DNA of 64,000 bases. It comes from Bacillota bacterium. Lineage in GTDB: Bacteria; Bacillota; Clostridia; Tissierellales; Sedimentibacteraceae. The notes under the pieces were generated by a model, which made no database searches, had not been told where the DNA came from, and saw nothing but the letters and a program-made list of their open reading frames with translations. The stretch spans positions 310,001-374,000 of the forward strand of contig JAEWJT010000004.1 of NCBI GenBank assembly GCA_023386345.1, in the 5' to 3' direction. The stretch's first letter is position 1. Every line of letters starts with the position of its first letter. A program made the position numbers and the translations under genes. Below are positions 17,086 to 25,306 of the stretch, piece after piece.

Positions 17086-17541
17086 ATGGATGAATTATTA
17101 AGAAAGATTGACGAAGTAGTAAAACGCGCAAATTGCAGTTATGAAGAAGCTAAGGATGCACTTGAAAAGCATGATGGAGATGTTGTGGGGGCTATAATCT
17201 TTATTGAAAAAAGTAAAAATCCTAGTGCATACATGAAGAAAAAAGGCGAAGATATTGTAAATGAAATAAAAAAGGTTGTTGAAAAAGGAAATGTCACAAA
17301 GCTAACTATTAAAAGAAAAGGTGAAATTATCCTAAATCTGCCTATAACTGCAGGGGCAGTAGGATTAATAGCAGCACCTTTCTTATCACTAGCAGGAATA
17401 ACCGCTGCACTCTTAACTGAATGTACAATAGAAATTTTAAAGGATAACGGAGAAGTAATTTGCATAAACGAAGAGCTAAATAAAGGCGTCAGTAAAGTTA
17501 AAGAAGAATTTGAAGATATAAAAAAATCATTTGAAAATTAA
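17086..17541 (+). CDS. DUF4342 protein with N-terminal UBA-like domain
   Basis: A 151-residue protein. Residues 1-45 (LLRKIDEVVKRANCSYEEAK, then ALEKHDGDVVGAIIFIE) resemble the UBA/TS-N helical bundle of elongation factor Ts and NAC. The DUF4342 part follows, with a basic strand region and a hydrophobic, possibly membrane-inserted segment (about 90-115, LPITAGAVGLIAAPF). TTGGAGG precedes the ATG. It sits between recO and glyS and ends in its own terminator. No function is established for the family; association with ribosomes or membranes would be speculation. Confidence 0.8.
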   Translation: MDELLRKIDEVVKRANCSYEEAKDALEKHDGDVVGAIIFIEKSKNPSAYMKKKGEDIVNEIKKVVEKGNVTKLTIKRKGEIILNLPITAGAVGLIAAPFLSLAGITAALLTECTIEILKDNGEVICINEELNKGVSKVKEEFEDIKKSFEN

Positions 17542-17550
17542 AGCAAAGTT

Positions 17551-17598
17551 AATAATAGTGCATAAAATGAAAATTATAATTTATGCACTATTATTTTA
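17551..17598 (+). terminator. Terminator after the DUF4342 gene
   Basis: AATAATAGTGCATAAA (17551-17566) pairs perfectly over 16 bp with 17580-17595, with a 13-base loop and a short T tract. It separates the era-recO unit from glyS. Confidence 0.8.
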
Positions 17599-17691
17599 GT
17601 ATTAATGAAAAAAATTAATAAATAAATTTGCTAAAAATTTTAATATATACTTTAAATAGGTAAAAAATTCATAGAAAATAGTATTACTATC

Positions 17692-17720
17692 TTGACATAT
17701 ATGAGTTTATTTGATAAATT
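17692..17720 (+). promoter_or_regulatory. Sigma-A type promoter for glyS leader
   Basis: TTGACA (17692-17697) and TAAATT (17715-17720) are 17 bases apart. Transcription would start near 17727, about 230 bases before the glyS start codon. Confidence 0.65.
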
Positions 17721-17726
17721 AAAGTA

Positions 17727-17950
17727 GATAATTTGTGAATGCTAATCCATGTTATGGAATTTATATTTTCGTGGAAAACGTTGAAGGGTTAGCTTTTTAA
17801 ATTTGCGATTAAATAATTAACGTAAGATTTAAAACTAAAAATAGAAGAAAGGATATGCTCCGAGCCTAAGCTTAAATGCTATATGCGTCAAGACGTTAAA
17901 AATAGAGGTAAAAAGTAGCTTGGGTTATTATACGAAATCGGTGCATGGTC
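17727..17950 (+). ncRNA. Structured glyS leader of unknown class
   Basis: Two domains can be drawn. In the first, GCTAATCC (17741-17748) pairs with GGGTTAGC (17786-17793) and is followed by TTTTT, as in an attenuator; TCCAT/ATGGA is a competing inner hairpin. In the second, ATGCTCCGA (17855-17863) pairs with TCGGTGCAT (17938-17946) with one U-U mismatch, enclosing CCTAAGCT (17865-17872)/AGCTTGGG (17917-17924) and a small GCGT-CAAG-ACGT hairpin. The outer stem covers GGTG, the only possible ribosome binding site of glyS. No T-box sequence AGGGTGGNACCGCG or glycine specifier layout is visible. Regulation is inferred. Confidence 0.45.
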
Positions 17951-17956
17951 ATTATC

Positions 17957-19351
17957 ATGGCTAAAAATGAAAAAAATAAATTAGAAAAATTTGTTGCATT
18001 ATCCAAATCAAGAGGAATTATATTTCCAGGCTCAGAGATATATGGAGGGCTTGCTAATACATGGGATTATGGACCTCTTGGTGTTGAAATAAAGAACAAT
18101 GTAAAAAAAGCTTGGTGGAAGAAATTTGTTCAGGAAAGTCCATATAATGTAGGACTTGACTCTGCTATACTTATGAATCCACAAACTTGGGTTGCTTCTG
18201 GACATGTCGGTGGATTTAGTGACCCTCTTATGGACTGCAAGGAATGTAAATCAAGATTTAGAGCGGACAAAATAATAGAAGATTACCTAAGGGAACAAGG
18301 CAAGGATCAATCAGTTGACGGATGGTCAAACGAAAAGATGGAAGAATTCATTAATTCAAATAAAATTGTATGTCCTGAATGTGGAAAATTAAATTACACA
18401 AATATAAGAAAATTTAACCTTATGTTTAAGACCTTCCAAGGTGTAACTGAGGACTCACAAAATGAAATTTATTTAAGACCAGAGACAGCACAGGGAATAT
18501 TTGTTAATTTTAAGAATATTCAAAGAGCTTGCCGTAAAAAAGTACCTTTTGGTATCGGACAAATAGGCAAGTCATTTAGAAACGAGATTACTCCGGGTAA
18601 CTTTATCTTTAGAACGAGAGAGTTCGAGCAAATGGAACTTGAGTTTTTCTGTGAGCCAGGAACTGATTTAGAATGGTTTGTATATTGGAAAAACTATTGT
18701 ATGGAATTTTTATACGGTCTTGGTATAATTAAAGAAAATTTAAGATTTAGAGATCACGCAAAAGAGGAATTATCGCATTATAGCAATGCTACTTCTGATA
18801 TAGAATATTTATTCCCATTTGGTTGGGGTGAACTTTGGGGTATAGCTGATAGAACTGATTTTGACCTAAATGCGCACGCGAAGGTATCAGGAGAGAAAAT
18901 GGAATATCAAGATCCTATAACAAATGCAAAATATGTTCCTTACTGTATTGAGCCTTCCGTTGGTGTTGAAAGAATGATGCTGGCGATTATGCTTGATTCA
19001 TATGATGAGGAAGAATTAGAAGATGGAGATATCAGAACTGTTTTACGCCTTCATCCGGCACTAGCTCCATATAAAGTAGCAGTATTCCCACTTGTTAAAA
19101 AATTAAGTGAGCCTGCAACAGAGCTTTACCAAAAATTACAAAAGCATTTTAATGTAGATTATGATGAAGCAGGAGCTATAGGAAAGAGATACAGAAGACA
19201 TGATGAGATTGGTACTCCATTCTGTATAACATTTGATTTTGAGTCATTGGATGATGCCTCTGTTACTGTAAGAGATAGAGATACTATGGCACAGGAAAGA
19301 GTTAAAATCGATAATTTAGTAGAGTATATAACTAATAAAATAGTTTTTTAA
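17957..19351 (+). CDS. glyS: Glycyl-tRNA synthetase, homodimeric class II
   Basis: This 464-residue enzyme charges glycine to tRNA-Gly and belongs to the single-chain alpha2 type, not the bacterial alpha/beta GlyQS type. The N-terminus reads KFVALSKSRGIIFPGSEIYG, motif 2 contains FRNEI, motif 3 contains EPSVGVERMM (near residue 340), and an anticodon-binding domain ends the protein. Family starts favour ATG 17957; ATG 17945 is in frame and would add four residues. No AGGAGG-like site precedes either, and the upstream stem covers the only weak one. A 17-bp perfect stem overlaps the stop codon. Confidence 0.95.
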   Translation: MAKNEKNKLEKFVALSKSRGIIFPGSEIYGGLANTWDYGPLGVEIKNNVKKAWWKKFVQESPYNVGLDSAILMNPQTWVASGHVGGFSDPLMDCKECKSRFRADKIIEDYLREQGKDQSVDGWSNEKMEEFINSNKIVCPECGKLNYTNIRKFNLMFKTFQGVTEDSQNEIYLRPETAQGIFVNFKNIQRACRKKVPFGIGQIGKSFRNEITPGNFIFRTREFEQMELEFFCEPGTDLEWFVYWKNYCMEFLYGLGIIKENLRFRDHAKEELSHYSNATSDIEYLFPFGWGELWGIADRTDFDLNAHAKVSGEKMEYQDPITNAKYVPYCIEPSVGVERMMLAIMLDSYDEEELEDGDIRTVLRLHPALAPYKVAVFPLVKKLSEPATELYQKLQKHFNVDYDEAGAIGKRYRRHDEIGTPFCITFDFESLDDASVTVRDRDTMAQERVKIDNLVEYITNKIVF

Positions 19352-19368
19352 ACTATTTTATTAGTTTA
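19330..19368 (+). terminator. Hairpin overlapping the glyS stop codon
   Basis: A perfect 17-bp stem (19330-19346 with 19350-19366) has a 3-base loop and includes the glyS TAA. The T tract after it is short, so it may terminate weakly or protect the 3' end. Confidence 0.6.
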
Positions 19369-19443
19369 AAAGAAATTGGTTTTTAAATTTATAAATAATG
19401 ATTTATTTTATTAACAATACTCTATTAAGAAAGGGGTTTTATT

Positions 19444-20061
19444 ATTAAATTATCAAACAGACAAGAGCAAATAATTAAAATTATTAAAGAAAACCAACCA
19501 ATAACAGGCGAGGCAATAGCAGACAAGATAGGTCTTACGAGGGCAACTCTAAGACCTGATTTGGCTATTTTATCTATGTGCAAAATTATTAGTGCAAAGC
19601 CAAAGGTTGGTTATTTTTTATATGAAGGAAGTGTAAACGAAGGCATAATAGATAGACTGGCAAGCATTAAATTGTCAGACATAAAATCAATGCCTATAGT
19701 AGTTAGTGAGTCAACGAGTATATATGATTCGATTGCGATGATTTTTTTAGAGAATGTTGGAACTTTATTTGTTGTTGAAGATAAAATTCTAAAAGGTATT
19801 GTGTCGAGAAAGGATTTACTAAAGGTGACTATGGGAGGCGGAGATTTAAGCACAATGCCTATAGGTGTTGTAATGACGAGAGTAACAAAGGCTGTATACT
19901 GCACAGAGGATGAAAGTATAATAGATGCTGCAGAGAAAATTATAGAGCATGATATAGACTGTGTACCTATAATAGAATTTGACGATAAAAACAGAATGAT
20001 ATTGACTGGGAGAGTATCAAAAACTAACGTAACAAAGGTTATGCTCGATTTAGTTAAATAA
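19444..20061 (+). CDS. ccpN: CcpN-like HTH plus CBS-pair regulator, ATT start
   Basis: A 205-residue regulator of the CcpN (YqzB) family: an N-terminal winged helix (KLSNRQEQIIKIIKENQPIT, then GLTRATLRPDLAIL) and two CBS domains (about residues 80-205). CcpN represses gluconeogenic genes when ATP is high. After an in-frame TAA at 19426 there is no ATG, GTG or TTG until TTG 19561, which would delete the helix-turn-helix. GAAAGGGG (19429-19436) is seven bases before ATT 19444, whose reading gives the normal family N-terminus. ATT is therefore the probable start codon. yqfL follows, as in B. subtilis. Confidence 0.88.
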   Translation: MKLSNRQEQIIKIIKENQPITGEAIADKIGLTRATLRPDLAILSMCKIISAKPKVGYFLYEGSVNEGIIDRLASIKLSDIKSMPIVVSESTSIYDSIAMIFLENVGTLFVVEDKILKGIVSRKDLLKVTMGGGDLSTMPIGVVMTRVTKAVYCTEDESIIDAAEKIIEHDIDCVPIIEFDDKNRMILTGRVSKTNVTKVMLDLVK

Positions 20062-20099
20062 AATTTAATTAATTTTTAATAAATATACGATATATAAAG

Positions 20100-20132
20100 A
20101 GCTTGTATAACAAATTGAGTTACAAGCTGTTG
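20100..20132 (+). terminator. Hairpin between ccpN-like gene and yqfL
   Basis: AGCTTGTA (20100-20107) pairs with TACAAGCT (20121-20128), followed by TGTTGTTT. It may be a weak terminator or attenuator upstream of yqfL. Confidence 0.45.
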
Positions 20133-20155
20133 TTTAAGAGAGGAATGTAATATTA

Positions 20156-20974
20156 ATGGAAGTAATGAATATATATGCGGTATCGGATTCGATAGGTGAA
20201 ACTGCTGAGCTTGTGGCACAGGCTGTCAGTAAGCAATTCGATATTGTCGATTTTGAAATAAAAATTATTCCCTATGTCAGTGATATAGCAATTATTGATA
20301 AAATTGTTGACAAGGCAAAACAGGAGAACGCTATAATAGTTTTTACGATAATAATAGAGGAAATTAGAAACTATTTAGTAAAAAGAGCAGAAGAAAGTGG
20401 TATAGTTGCTGTAGATGTCATGACACCAGTACTTATACAAATTGTCAATAAGCTTGGACTTTCTCCTAGGAGAGAGCCGGGATTACTTAGAAAAATGGAT
20501 GACAAATACTTTAAGAAGGTAGAGGCTGTTGAATTTGCAGTTAAATATGATGATGGCAAGGATACAAGAGGGATAATGCTTGCTGATATTGTTCTTATCG
20601 GCATATCGAGATCATCAAAAACACCTTTAAGTATGTATTTAGCACATAAAAACATTAAGGTTGCAAATGTTCCTTTAGTACCTGAAGTTGAGTTGCCAGA
20701 AGAACTATTTTGTATATCAAAGGATAAGATAATAGGGCTTAGTATTGACCCAGAGCAATTAATTAGAATTAGAAAAGAAAGACTTAAATCTCTTGGACTC
20801 AAAGATACGGCTAATTATGCAAATATAGAAAGAATTATAGAAGAGGTAAGCTATTCTAATAAGGTTATGGAGAGAATAGGATGCAGAGTTATAGATACTA
20901 CTAATAAAGCAGTAGAGGAAATAGCTTCAATAATTTTAGAAGATAGCTTAGATATACCAAGCTTTGAAATATAG
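20156..20974 (+). CDS. yqfL: Pyruvate, phosphate dikinase regulatory protein (DUF299)
   Basis: A 272-residue bifunctional kinase/pyrophosphorylase of the PPDK/PEP-synthase regulatory family, which inactivates and reactivates its target by ADP-dependent phosphorylation of a threonine. The opening IYAVSDSIGETAE and the P-loop GISRSSKTPLSMYLA (about residues 148-162) are diagnostic. AGAGAGGA lies upstream of the ATG. With the CcpN-like gene before it, the pair would adjust flow between pyruvate and phosphoenolpyruvate; B. subtilis has the same ccpN-yqfL order. Whether the target is PPDK or PEP synthase cannot be read here. Confidence 0.93.
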   Translation: MEVMNIYAVSDSIGETAELVAQAVSKQFDIVDFEIKIIPYVSDIAIIDKIVDKAKQENAIIVFTIIIEEIRNYLVKRAEESGIVAVDVMTPVLIQIVNKLGLSPRREPGLLRKMDDKYFKKVEAVEFAVKYDDGKDTRGIMLADIVLIGISRSSKTPLSMYLAHKNIKVANVPLVPEVELPEELFCISKDKIIGLSIDPEQLIRIRKERLKSLGLKDTANYANIERIIEEVSYSNKVMERIGCRVIDTTNKAVEEIASIILEDSLDIPSFEI

Positions 20975-21071
20975 AATAATAAAATTTAATTATTTTTGAG
21001 ATACATAATCTAAAATTGCACTTTAATTTTAATATTTAAAGTAGTCAATTGATATAAACCAGGGGGTCACT

Positions 21072-22088
21072 ATGAGTTTTAGAGAAGTTTATGAGGAGTT
21101 AGAAATTAACAATTTGTCACAAGAAGCTGCAAAAAGCAGATTTAGCCTTGGCAGAGACTCTATTGAGAAAAAATGTGATTTAAGAACAGAGTATCAGCGG
21201 GACAGAGACAGAATAATTCATTCAAAGGCGTTTAGGAGATTAATGCATAAAACGCAGGTTTTTTTATCGCCAGAGGGAGACCATTACAGAACGAGACTTA
21301 CTCATACGCTAGAAGTATCTCAAATTTCAAGAACAATTGCAAGGGCTATGCGCTTAAACGAAGACCTGACAGAAGCTATAGCTTTAGGTCATGATTTGGG
21401 ACATACTCCCTTTGGACACTGTGGAGAAAGAACGCTCAATAAATTAATTAAAGGTGGATTTAGGCATAATGAACAGAGTCTGAGAGTTGTAGAAGTATTA
21501 GAAACAAAGGATAATCAACAACATGGCTTAAATTTAACCAAAGAGGTAAGAGATGGTATAGTAAATCACACTGGTAATAAAAAACCAATGACGCTAGAGG
21601 GAGAGGCTGTTAAGGTTTCAGATAGAATAGCCTATATAAACCATGATATAGATGATGCAATAAGAGCCAATATAATAAGATTAGAACAAATCCCGAAAAA
21701 ATATCTGGAGCTTATTGGTTTTACTCATGGTCAAAGAATTAATACCATGATTATCAATATAATAAATAACAGCAAGGACATGAAATCAGTCAGAATGAGC
21801 GATGATATGCTAGAAGCAACGTTAGAGCTAAGACAATTTTTATTTGAAAATATTTATTTTAATAAGGTGGCTAAATCAGAAGAGCATAAGGCAGAATTTT
21901 TAGTAGAAAATTTATACAAGTATTATATGAGTAATTTTGATAAAGTGCCAAGATTTTATCTTGACTTATATGAAAAATTTGATTTTACAGAGGAAGAGAT
22001 AGTAAAGGATTATATTTCAGGAATGACAGATAGATATGCAATAAAATTATTCAAGGAGATATTTGTACCATTACCATGGGATAAATAA
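21072..22088 (+). CDS. dgt: Deoxyguanosinetriphosphate triphosphohydrolase-like HD protein
   Basis: A 338-residue HD-superfamily dNTP triphosphohydrolase. The metal-binding residues are in the segment RTRLTHTLEVSQISR (first histidine, about residue 80) and in LGHDLGHTPFGHCGE (HD pair, about residues 111-125), with a downstream YINHDIDDAIRA. Such enzymes hydrolyse dGTP or other dNTPs to the nucleoside and triphosphate and shape dNTP pools. GGGGGTC precedes the ATG. It directly precedes dnaG-sigA, which is common in Clostridia. Substrate range is not predictable from this sequence. Confidence 0.93.
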   Translation: MSFREVYEELEINNLSQEAAKSRFSLGRDSIEKKCDLRTEYQRDRDRIIHSKAFRRLMHKTQVFLSPEGDHYRTRLTHTLEVSQISRTIARAMRLNEDLTEAIALGHDLGHTPFGHCGERTLNKLIKGGFRHNEQSLRVVEVLETKDNQQHGLNLTKEVRDGIVNHTGNKKPMTLEGEAVKVSDRIAYINHDIDDAIRANIIRLEQIPKKYLELIGFTHGQRINTMIINIINNSKDMKSVRMSDDMLEATLELRQFLFENIYFNKVAKSEEHKAEFLVENLYKYYMSNFDKVPRFYLDLYEKFDFTEEEIVKDYISGMTDRYAIKLFKEIFVPLPWDK

Positions 22089-22139
22089 TATTTTAACATT
22101 ATTACCAAAATATACCTTTTTTAAATTTAACAAATTTTA

Positions 22140-22168
22140 TTGACATTAAATATCACATATGCTATTAT
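22140..22168 (+). promoter_or_regulatory. Sigma-A type promoter for dnaG-sigA
   Basis: TTGACA (22140-22145) and TATTAT (22163-22168) are 17 bases apart. A leader of about 75 bases follows, with a hairpin at 22197-22216 (GTGAGAAA/TTTTTCAC) before the ribosome binding site. Confidence 0.75.
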
Positions 22169-22249
22169 AGTTTATTAATGTATGTGCTGATTTAGTGTGA
22201 GAAAAATATTTTTCACAGAGCGCAGCCTCTAATAAAGGGGTGTAATCAT

Positions 22250-24052
22250 ATGCTTTTGAACATAACTGAAGAGAAAAAGCAACAAATAATTGAATCAAAT
22301 GATATTGTAGATGTTATAGAAGAGTTTTTACCATTAAAGAAAAATGGGACAAATTATAAGACAAATTGCCCTTTTCATAATGAAAAAACACCTTCTTTTG
22401 TTGTGTCAAGAGATAAGCAAATATATCGCTGTTTTGGCTGTGGTAAAAGCGGAAATGCTATAACATTTTTAATGGAATATAAGAATTTGACCTTTATTGA
22501 ATCTGTAGAATATTTGGCAAGGAGAGTTAATATTAGCTTAGATTATATTGAAACTAACAAACAAACTATAGAGAAAAACAACTTACTTAAAAGATTATAT
22601 GAGATAAATATAGAGGCGGCAAGACTATTTTATAAAGGCTTATCCGCTAATGAAACAGCTCTTAGGTATCTTCAAAAAAGAAATATTGACAAAAATATAA
22701 TAAAAAAATTTGGAATTGGTTATACTGTAAATCAATGGGATAATTTATTAACATATTTAAAGAATAAAGGCTATAAAGAAGAAGAAATTGTAAAGACTGG
22801 CTTAATAATAAAAAGAGAAAAGAAAGATGGATATTATGACAGATTTAGAAACAGAATTATGTTTCCTATATTTGACATAAAGAAAAACATCATAGGCTTT
22901 GGTGGACGAGTGCTGGATGATTCTTTGCCTAAATATTTAAATTCACCAGATAGTTTAGTTTTTAATAAGGGTTATAATTTATATGGATTAAATATCGCAA
23001 AGGAAAATGTAAAGGATAAAAGCTTTTACTTAGTTGAGGGCTATATGGATGTTATTAAGATGCACTCACATAGCTTTGATACAGCAGTTGCAGCACTTGG
23101 AACTTCCTTAACAGATAATCAAATAAAGCTATTAAAAAGATATTCAAATAAATTTTATATTTGCTTTGACTCTGATCAGGCAGGCTTAAAGGCATCACTT
23201 AGAGCCTTGAATATGTTTAAAAGCAACAATTTGGATGCCAAGGTTATAATTATAAAGGATGCAAAAGATCCAGATGAATTTTTAAATAAATTTGGAAAGA
23301 TGAAATTTGAAATGCTCTCTGAGGAGGCACTTGATTACTACGGCTTTCTTGAGTTTTATTATAAGGAGGAATTTGATTTATCAAATAAGGTGAGTTATAT
23401 TAATAAATTTTTTGATAACTTATCAAATATTAAAAGTGATATAGAAAAAGAGCTTATAATCGAAAAATTGTCTTTTAAAGTTGGAGTGTCTAAAGAATCA
23501 TTGATAAATGAATTTAGAAGAAAATATGAGAAAAAAAGTACAAATACTTCGGAAATAAGTAAAAAACCTATTAGAACCTTTAATATTGAGAAGCCCAAAA
23601 TACGTGTTTCGCACGAGGAGGAGTTGCTAAAGCTTATCTTAAAAGAGAATAAACTGGCACTTTTATTAAATCAGATTGTTTGTGATGAGGATTTTAGGGA
23701 ATATATTTATATAGAATTCTTTGAAATTCTTTATCAATTGGTACTTAATAGTGGACAATTAACAAAAGAAGATCTGTACAGACTTATCCAGGAACACAAT
23801 GAACTTAGACCTGAAAAAATTGAATTTATAATGGATAATATATTTACGGATATGGACTTAGATGAAAATAGTATAAAAATAGTGTTTCATGACTGCTTTA
23901 AGCTTTTTAAAATTAAGTATTTAGAACAGCTTAGAACAGCTAAGAATAAAGAGATGTCTAAAATTAATGACGAAGAAATGCAAAGGGAAATTATGAACGA
24001 AAGTATAAGATTAGCTAAAAAGATAAAGTCATTAAAAGAGGAGGTTAATTAA
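22250..24052 (+). CDS. dnaG: DNA primase
   Basis: DnaG makes RNA primers for replication. The 600-residue protein has the N-terminal zinc-binding domain (CPFHNEKTPSF, then CFGCGKSGN, about residues 41-68), the catalytic TOPRIM domain (VEGYMDVIKMHSH with the acidic metal site FDSDQAG, about residues 261-310) and a C-terminal helicase-binding region that is lysine- and glutamate-rich and less conserved. AAAGGGG precedes the ATG. It is co-transcribed with sigA, whose start lies 3 bases after its stop; this is the classical macromolecular synthesis operon without rpsU, which is at 9545. Confidence 0.96.
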   Translation: MLLNITEEKKQQIIESNDIVDVIEEFLPLKKNGTNYKTNCPFHNEKTPSFVVSRDKQIYRCFGCGKSGNAITFLMEYKNLTFIESVEYLARRVNISLDYIETNKQTIEKNNLLKRLYEINIEAARLFYKGLSANETALRYLQKRNIDKNIIKKFGIGYTVNQWDNLLTYLKNKGYKEEEIVKTGLIIKREKKDGYYDRFRNRIMFPIFDIKKNIIGFGGRVLDDSLPKYLNSPDSLVFNKGYNLYGLNIAKENVKDKSFYLVEGYMDVIKMHSHSFDTAVAALGTSLTDNQIKLLKRYSNKFYICFDSDQAGLKASLRALNMFKSNNLDAKVIIIKDAKDPDEFLNKFGKMKFEMLSEEALDYYGFLEFYYKEEFDLSNKVSYINKFFDNLSNIKSDIEKELIIEKLSFKVGVSKESLINEFRRKYEKKSTNTSEISKKPIRTFNIEKPKIRVSHEEELLKLILKENKLALLLNQIVCDEDFREYIYIEFFEILYQLVLNSGQLTKEDLYRLIQEHNELRPEKIEFIMDNIFTDMDLDENSIKIVFHDCFKLFKIKYLEQLRTAKNKEMSKINDEEMQREIMNESIRLAKKIKSLKEEVN

Positions 24053-24055
24053 CCT
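24042..24055 (+). promoter_or_regulatory. Palindrome covering part of the sigA ribosome binding site
   Basis: AGGTT and AACCT flank AATT, forming a short hairpin that ends one base before the sigA GTG. It pairs the last bases of GAGGAGG (24038-24044). The stem is only 5 bp, so an effect on translation is uncertain. Confidence 0.35.
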
Positions 24056-25234
24056 GTGAAAGAGAATGATGTAATTAACGAGTCATCAATGAGTATGGAT
24101 GAAAAAAAGCAATTAGAAAATGCAGCAAAAATTGAAACCGTCAAAACCAGTTTGATTGAGAAAGGAAAAAAGAATGGTTTTATTTCCTATAAGGAAATAG
24201 TGAAGTCCTTTGAGAAGATGGAAATCAACCCTGAGTTTATTGATGATTTTTACAAGGTAATAGAAGAAAATGATATTGAAATTCTAGGTCTTCAAGATGA
24301 TATGCTTGAAAAATTTGAAGACGAATTGGATGTAGACATTGATTTAAAAGACGACCCTGATTTTTTGATTGCTCAAAGTGATGATGATATCCTAAAGGGT
24401 ATCAATATTGACGATCCTGTAAGAATGTATTTGAAGGAAATTGGTAAAGTTCCTCTATTGTCAAGTACAGAAGAGATTAAACTTGCAAAAAGAATGGAGA
24501 CTGGGGACGAGGAAGCTAAAAAAAGATTGGCAGAAGCAAACCTTAGACTTGTAGTTAGTATCGCAAAAAGATATGTTGGAAGAGGAATGCAATTCTTAGA
24601 CCTTATCCAAGAGGGTAATTTAGGTTTGATTAAAGCAGTTGAAAAATTCGACTATATTAAGGGATATAAGTTTAGTACCTATGCTACATGGTGGATTAGA
24701 CAGGCTATAACAAGAGCTATAGCAGACCAAGCGAGAACTATAAGAATTCCAGTTCATATGGTAGAGACTATAAATAAATTAATAAGAGTTAAAAGACAGC
24801 TTTTGCAAGAGCTAGGAAGAGATGCAACTCCAGATGAAATAGCAGTAGAGATGGAAATGGAGCCTGAAAAAATTAGAGATATACTTAAAATTGCTCAAGA
24901 GCCTGTTTCTTTAGAAACTCCTATAGGAGAAGAAGAGGACAGTCATTTAGGTGATTTCATACAAGACGAGATAGTGCAAGCACCACAGGATGCAGCAACA
25001 TTTGCGCTTTTGAAGGACCAGCTATCAGTAGTTCTTCATACGCTTACTGACAGAGAGCAAAAAGTTCTGAGACTTAGATTTGGACTAGATGATGGCAGAG
25101 CAAGAACTTTGGAAGAAGTTGGAAAAGAGTTTGATGTAACTCGTGAAAGAATTAGACAGATAGAGGCAAAAGCTCTAAGAAAGCTAAGACACCCAAGCAG
25201 AAGTAAAAAGTTAAAAGATTATTTAGAGTTATAA
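24056..25234 (+). CDS. sigA: RNA polymerase sigma factor, primary (SigA/RpoD)
   Basis: The primary sigma factor, 392 residues, the short Firmicutes form without the large non-conserved region. It has region 1.1-like N-terminal helices, region 1.2 (DPVRMYLKEIGKVPLL), region 2 with QEGNLGLIKAVEKFDYIKG and TYATWWIRQAI, region 3, and region 4.2 with VTRERIRQIEAKALRKLRHP. GTG 24056 is the probable start behind GAGGAGG; ATG 24086 and later ones would shorten region 1.1. It is the last gene of the dnaG-sigA operon and is followed by a terminator. Confidence 0.97.
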   Translation: MKENDVINESSMSMDEKKQLENAAKIETVKTSLIEKGKKNGFISYKEIVKSFEKMEINPEFIDDFYKVIEENDIEILGLQDDMLEKFEDELDVDIDLKDDPDFLIAQSDDDILKGINIDDPVRMYLKEIGKVPLLSSTEEIKLAKRMETGDEEAKKRLAEANLRLVVSIAKRYVGRGMQFLDLIQEGNLGLIKAVEKFDYIKGYKFSTYATWWIRQAITRAIADQARTIRIPVHMVETINKLIRVKRQLLQELGRDATPDEIAVEMEMEPEKIRDILKIAQEPVSLETPIGEEEDSHLGDFIQDEIVQAPQDAATFALLKDQLSVVLHTLTDREQKVLRLRFGLDDGRARTLEEVGKEFDVTRERIRQIEAKALRKLRHPSRSKKLKDYLEL

Positions 25235-25238
25235 AATA

Positions 25239-25264
25239 AAGGCGAACTACGTTCGCCTATTTTT
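25239..25264 (+). terminator. Terminator after sigA
   Basis: AGGCGAAC (25239-25246) and GTTCGCCT (25250-25257) flank TAC, followed by ATTTTTA. It belongs to the triloop palindrome family described in the findings. Confidence 0.8.
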
Positions 25265-25306
25265 ATCAAATAGGAAAGTTCACTTTTTATACAGAATGGA
25301 GTATAT

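Noticed and set aside
17727..17950. T-box riboswitch upstream of glyS
   Set aside because: The AGGGTGGNACCGCG core and a glycine specifier loop are not visible, so I list it only as a structured leader of unknown class.
19426..19561. Frameshift or pseudogene in the CcpN-like gene
   Set aside because: The frame is continuous from the ribosome binding site through both CBS domains; only the start codon is unusual.
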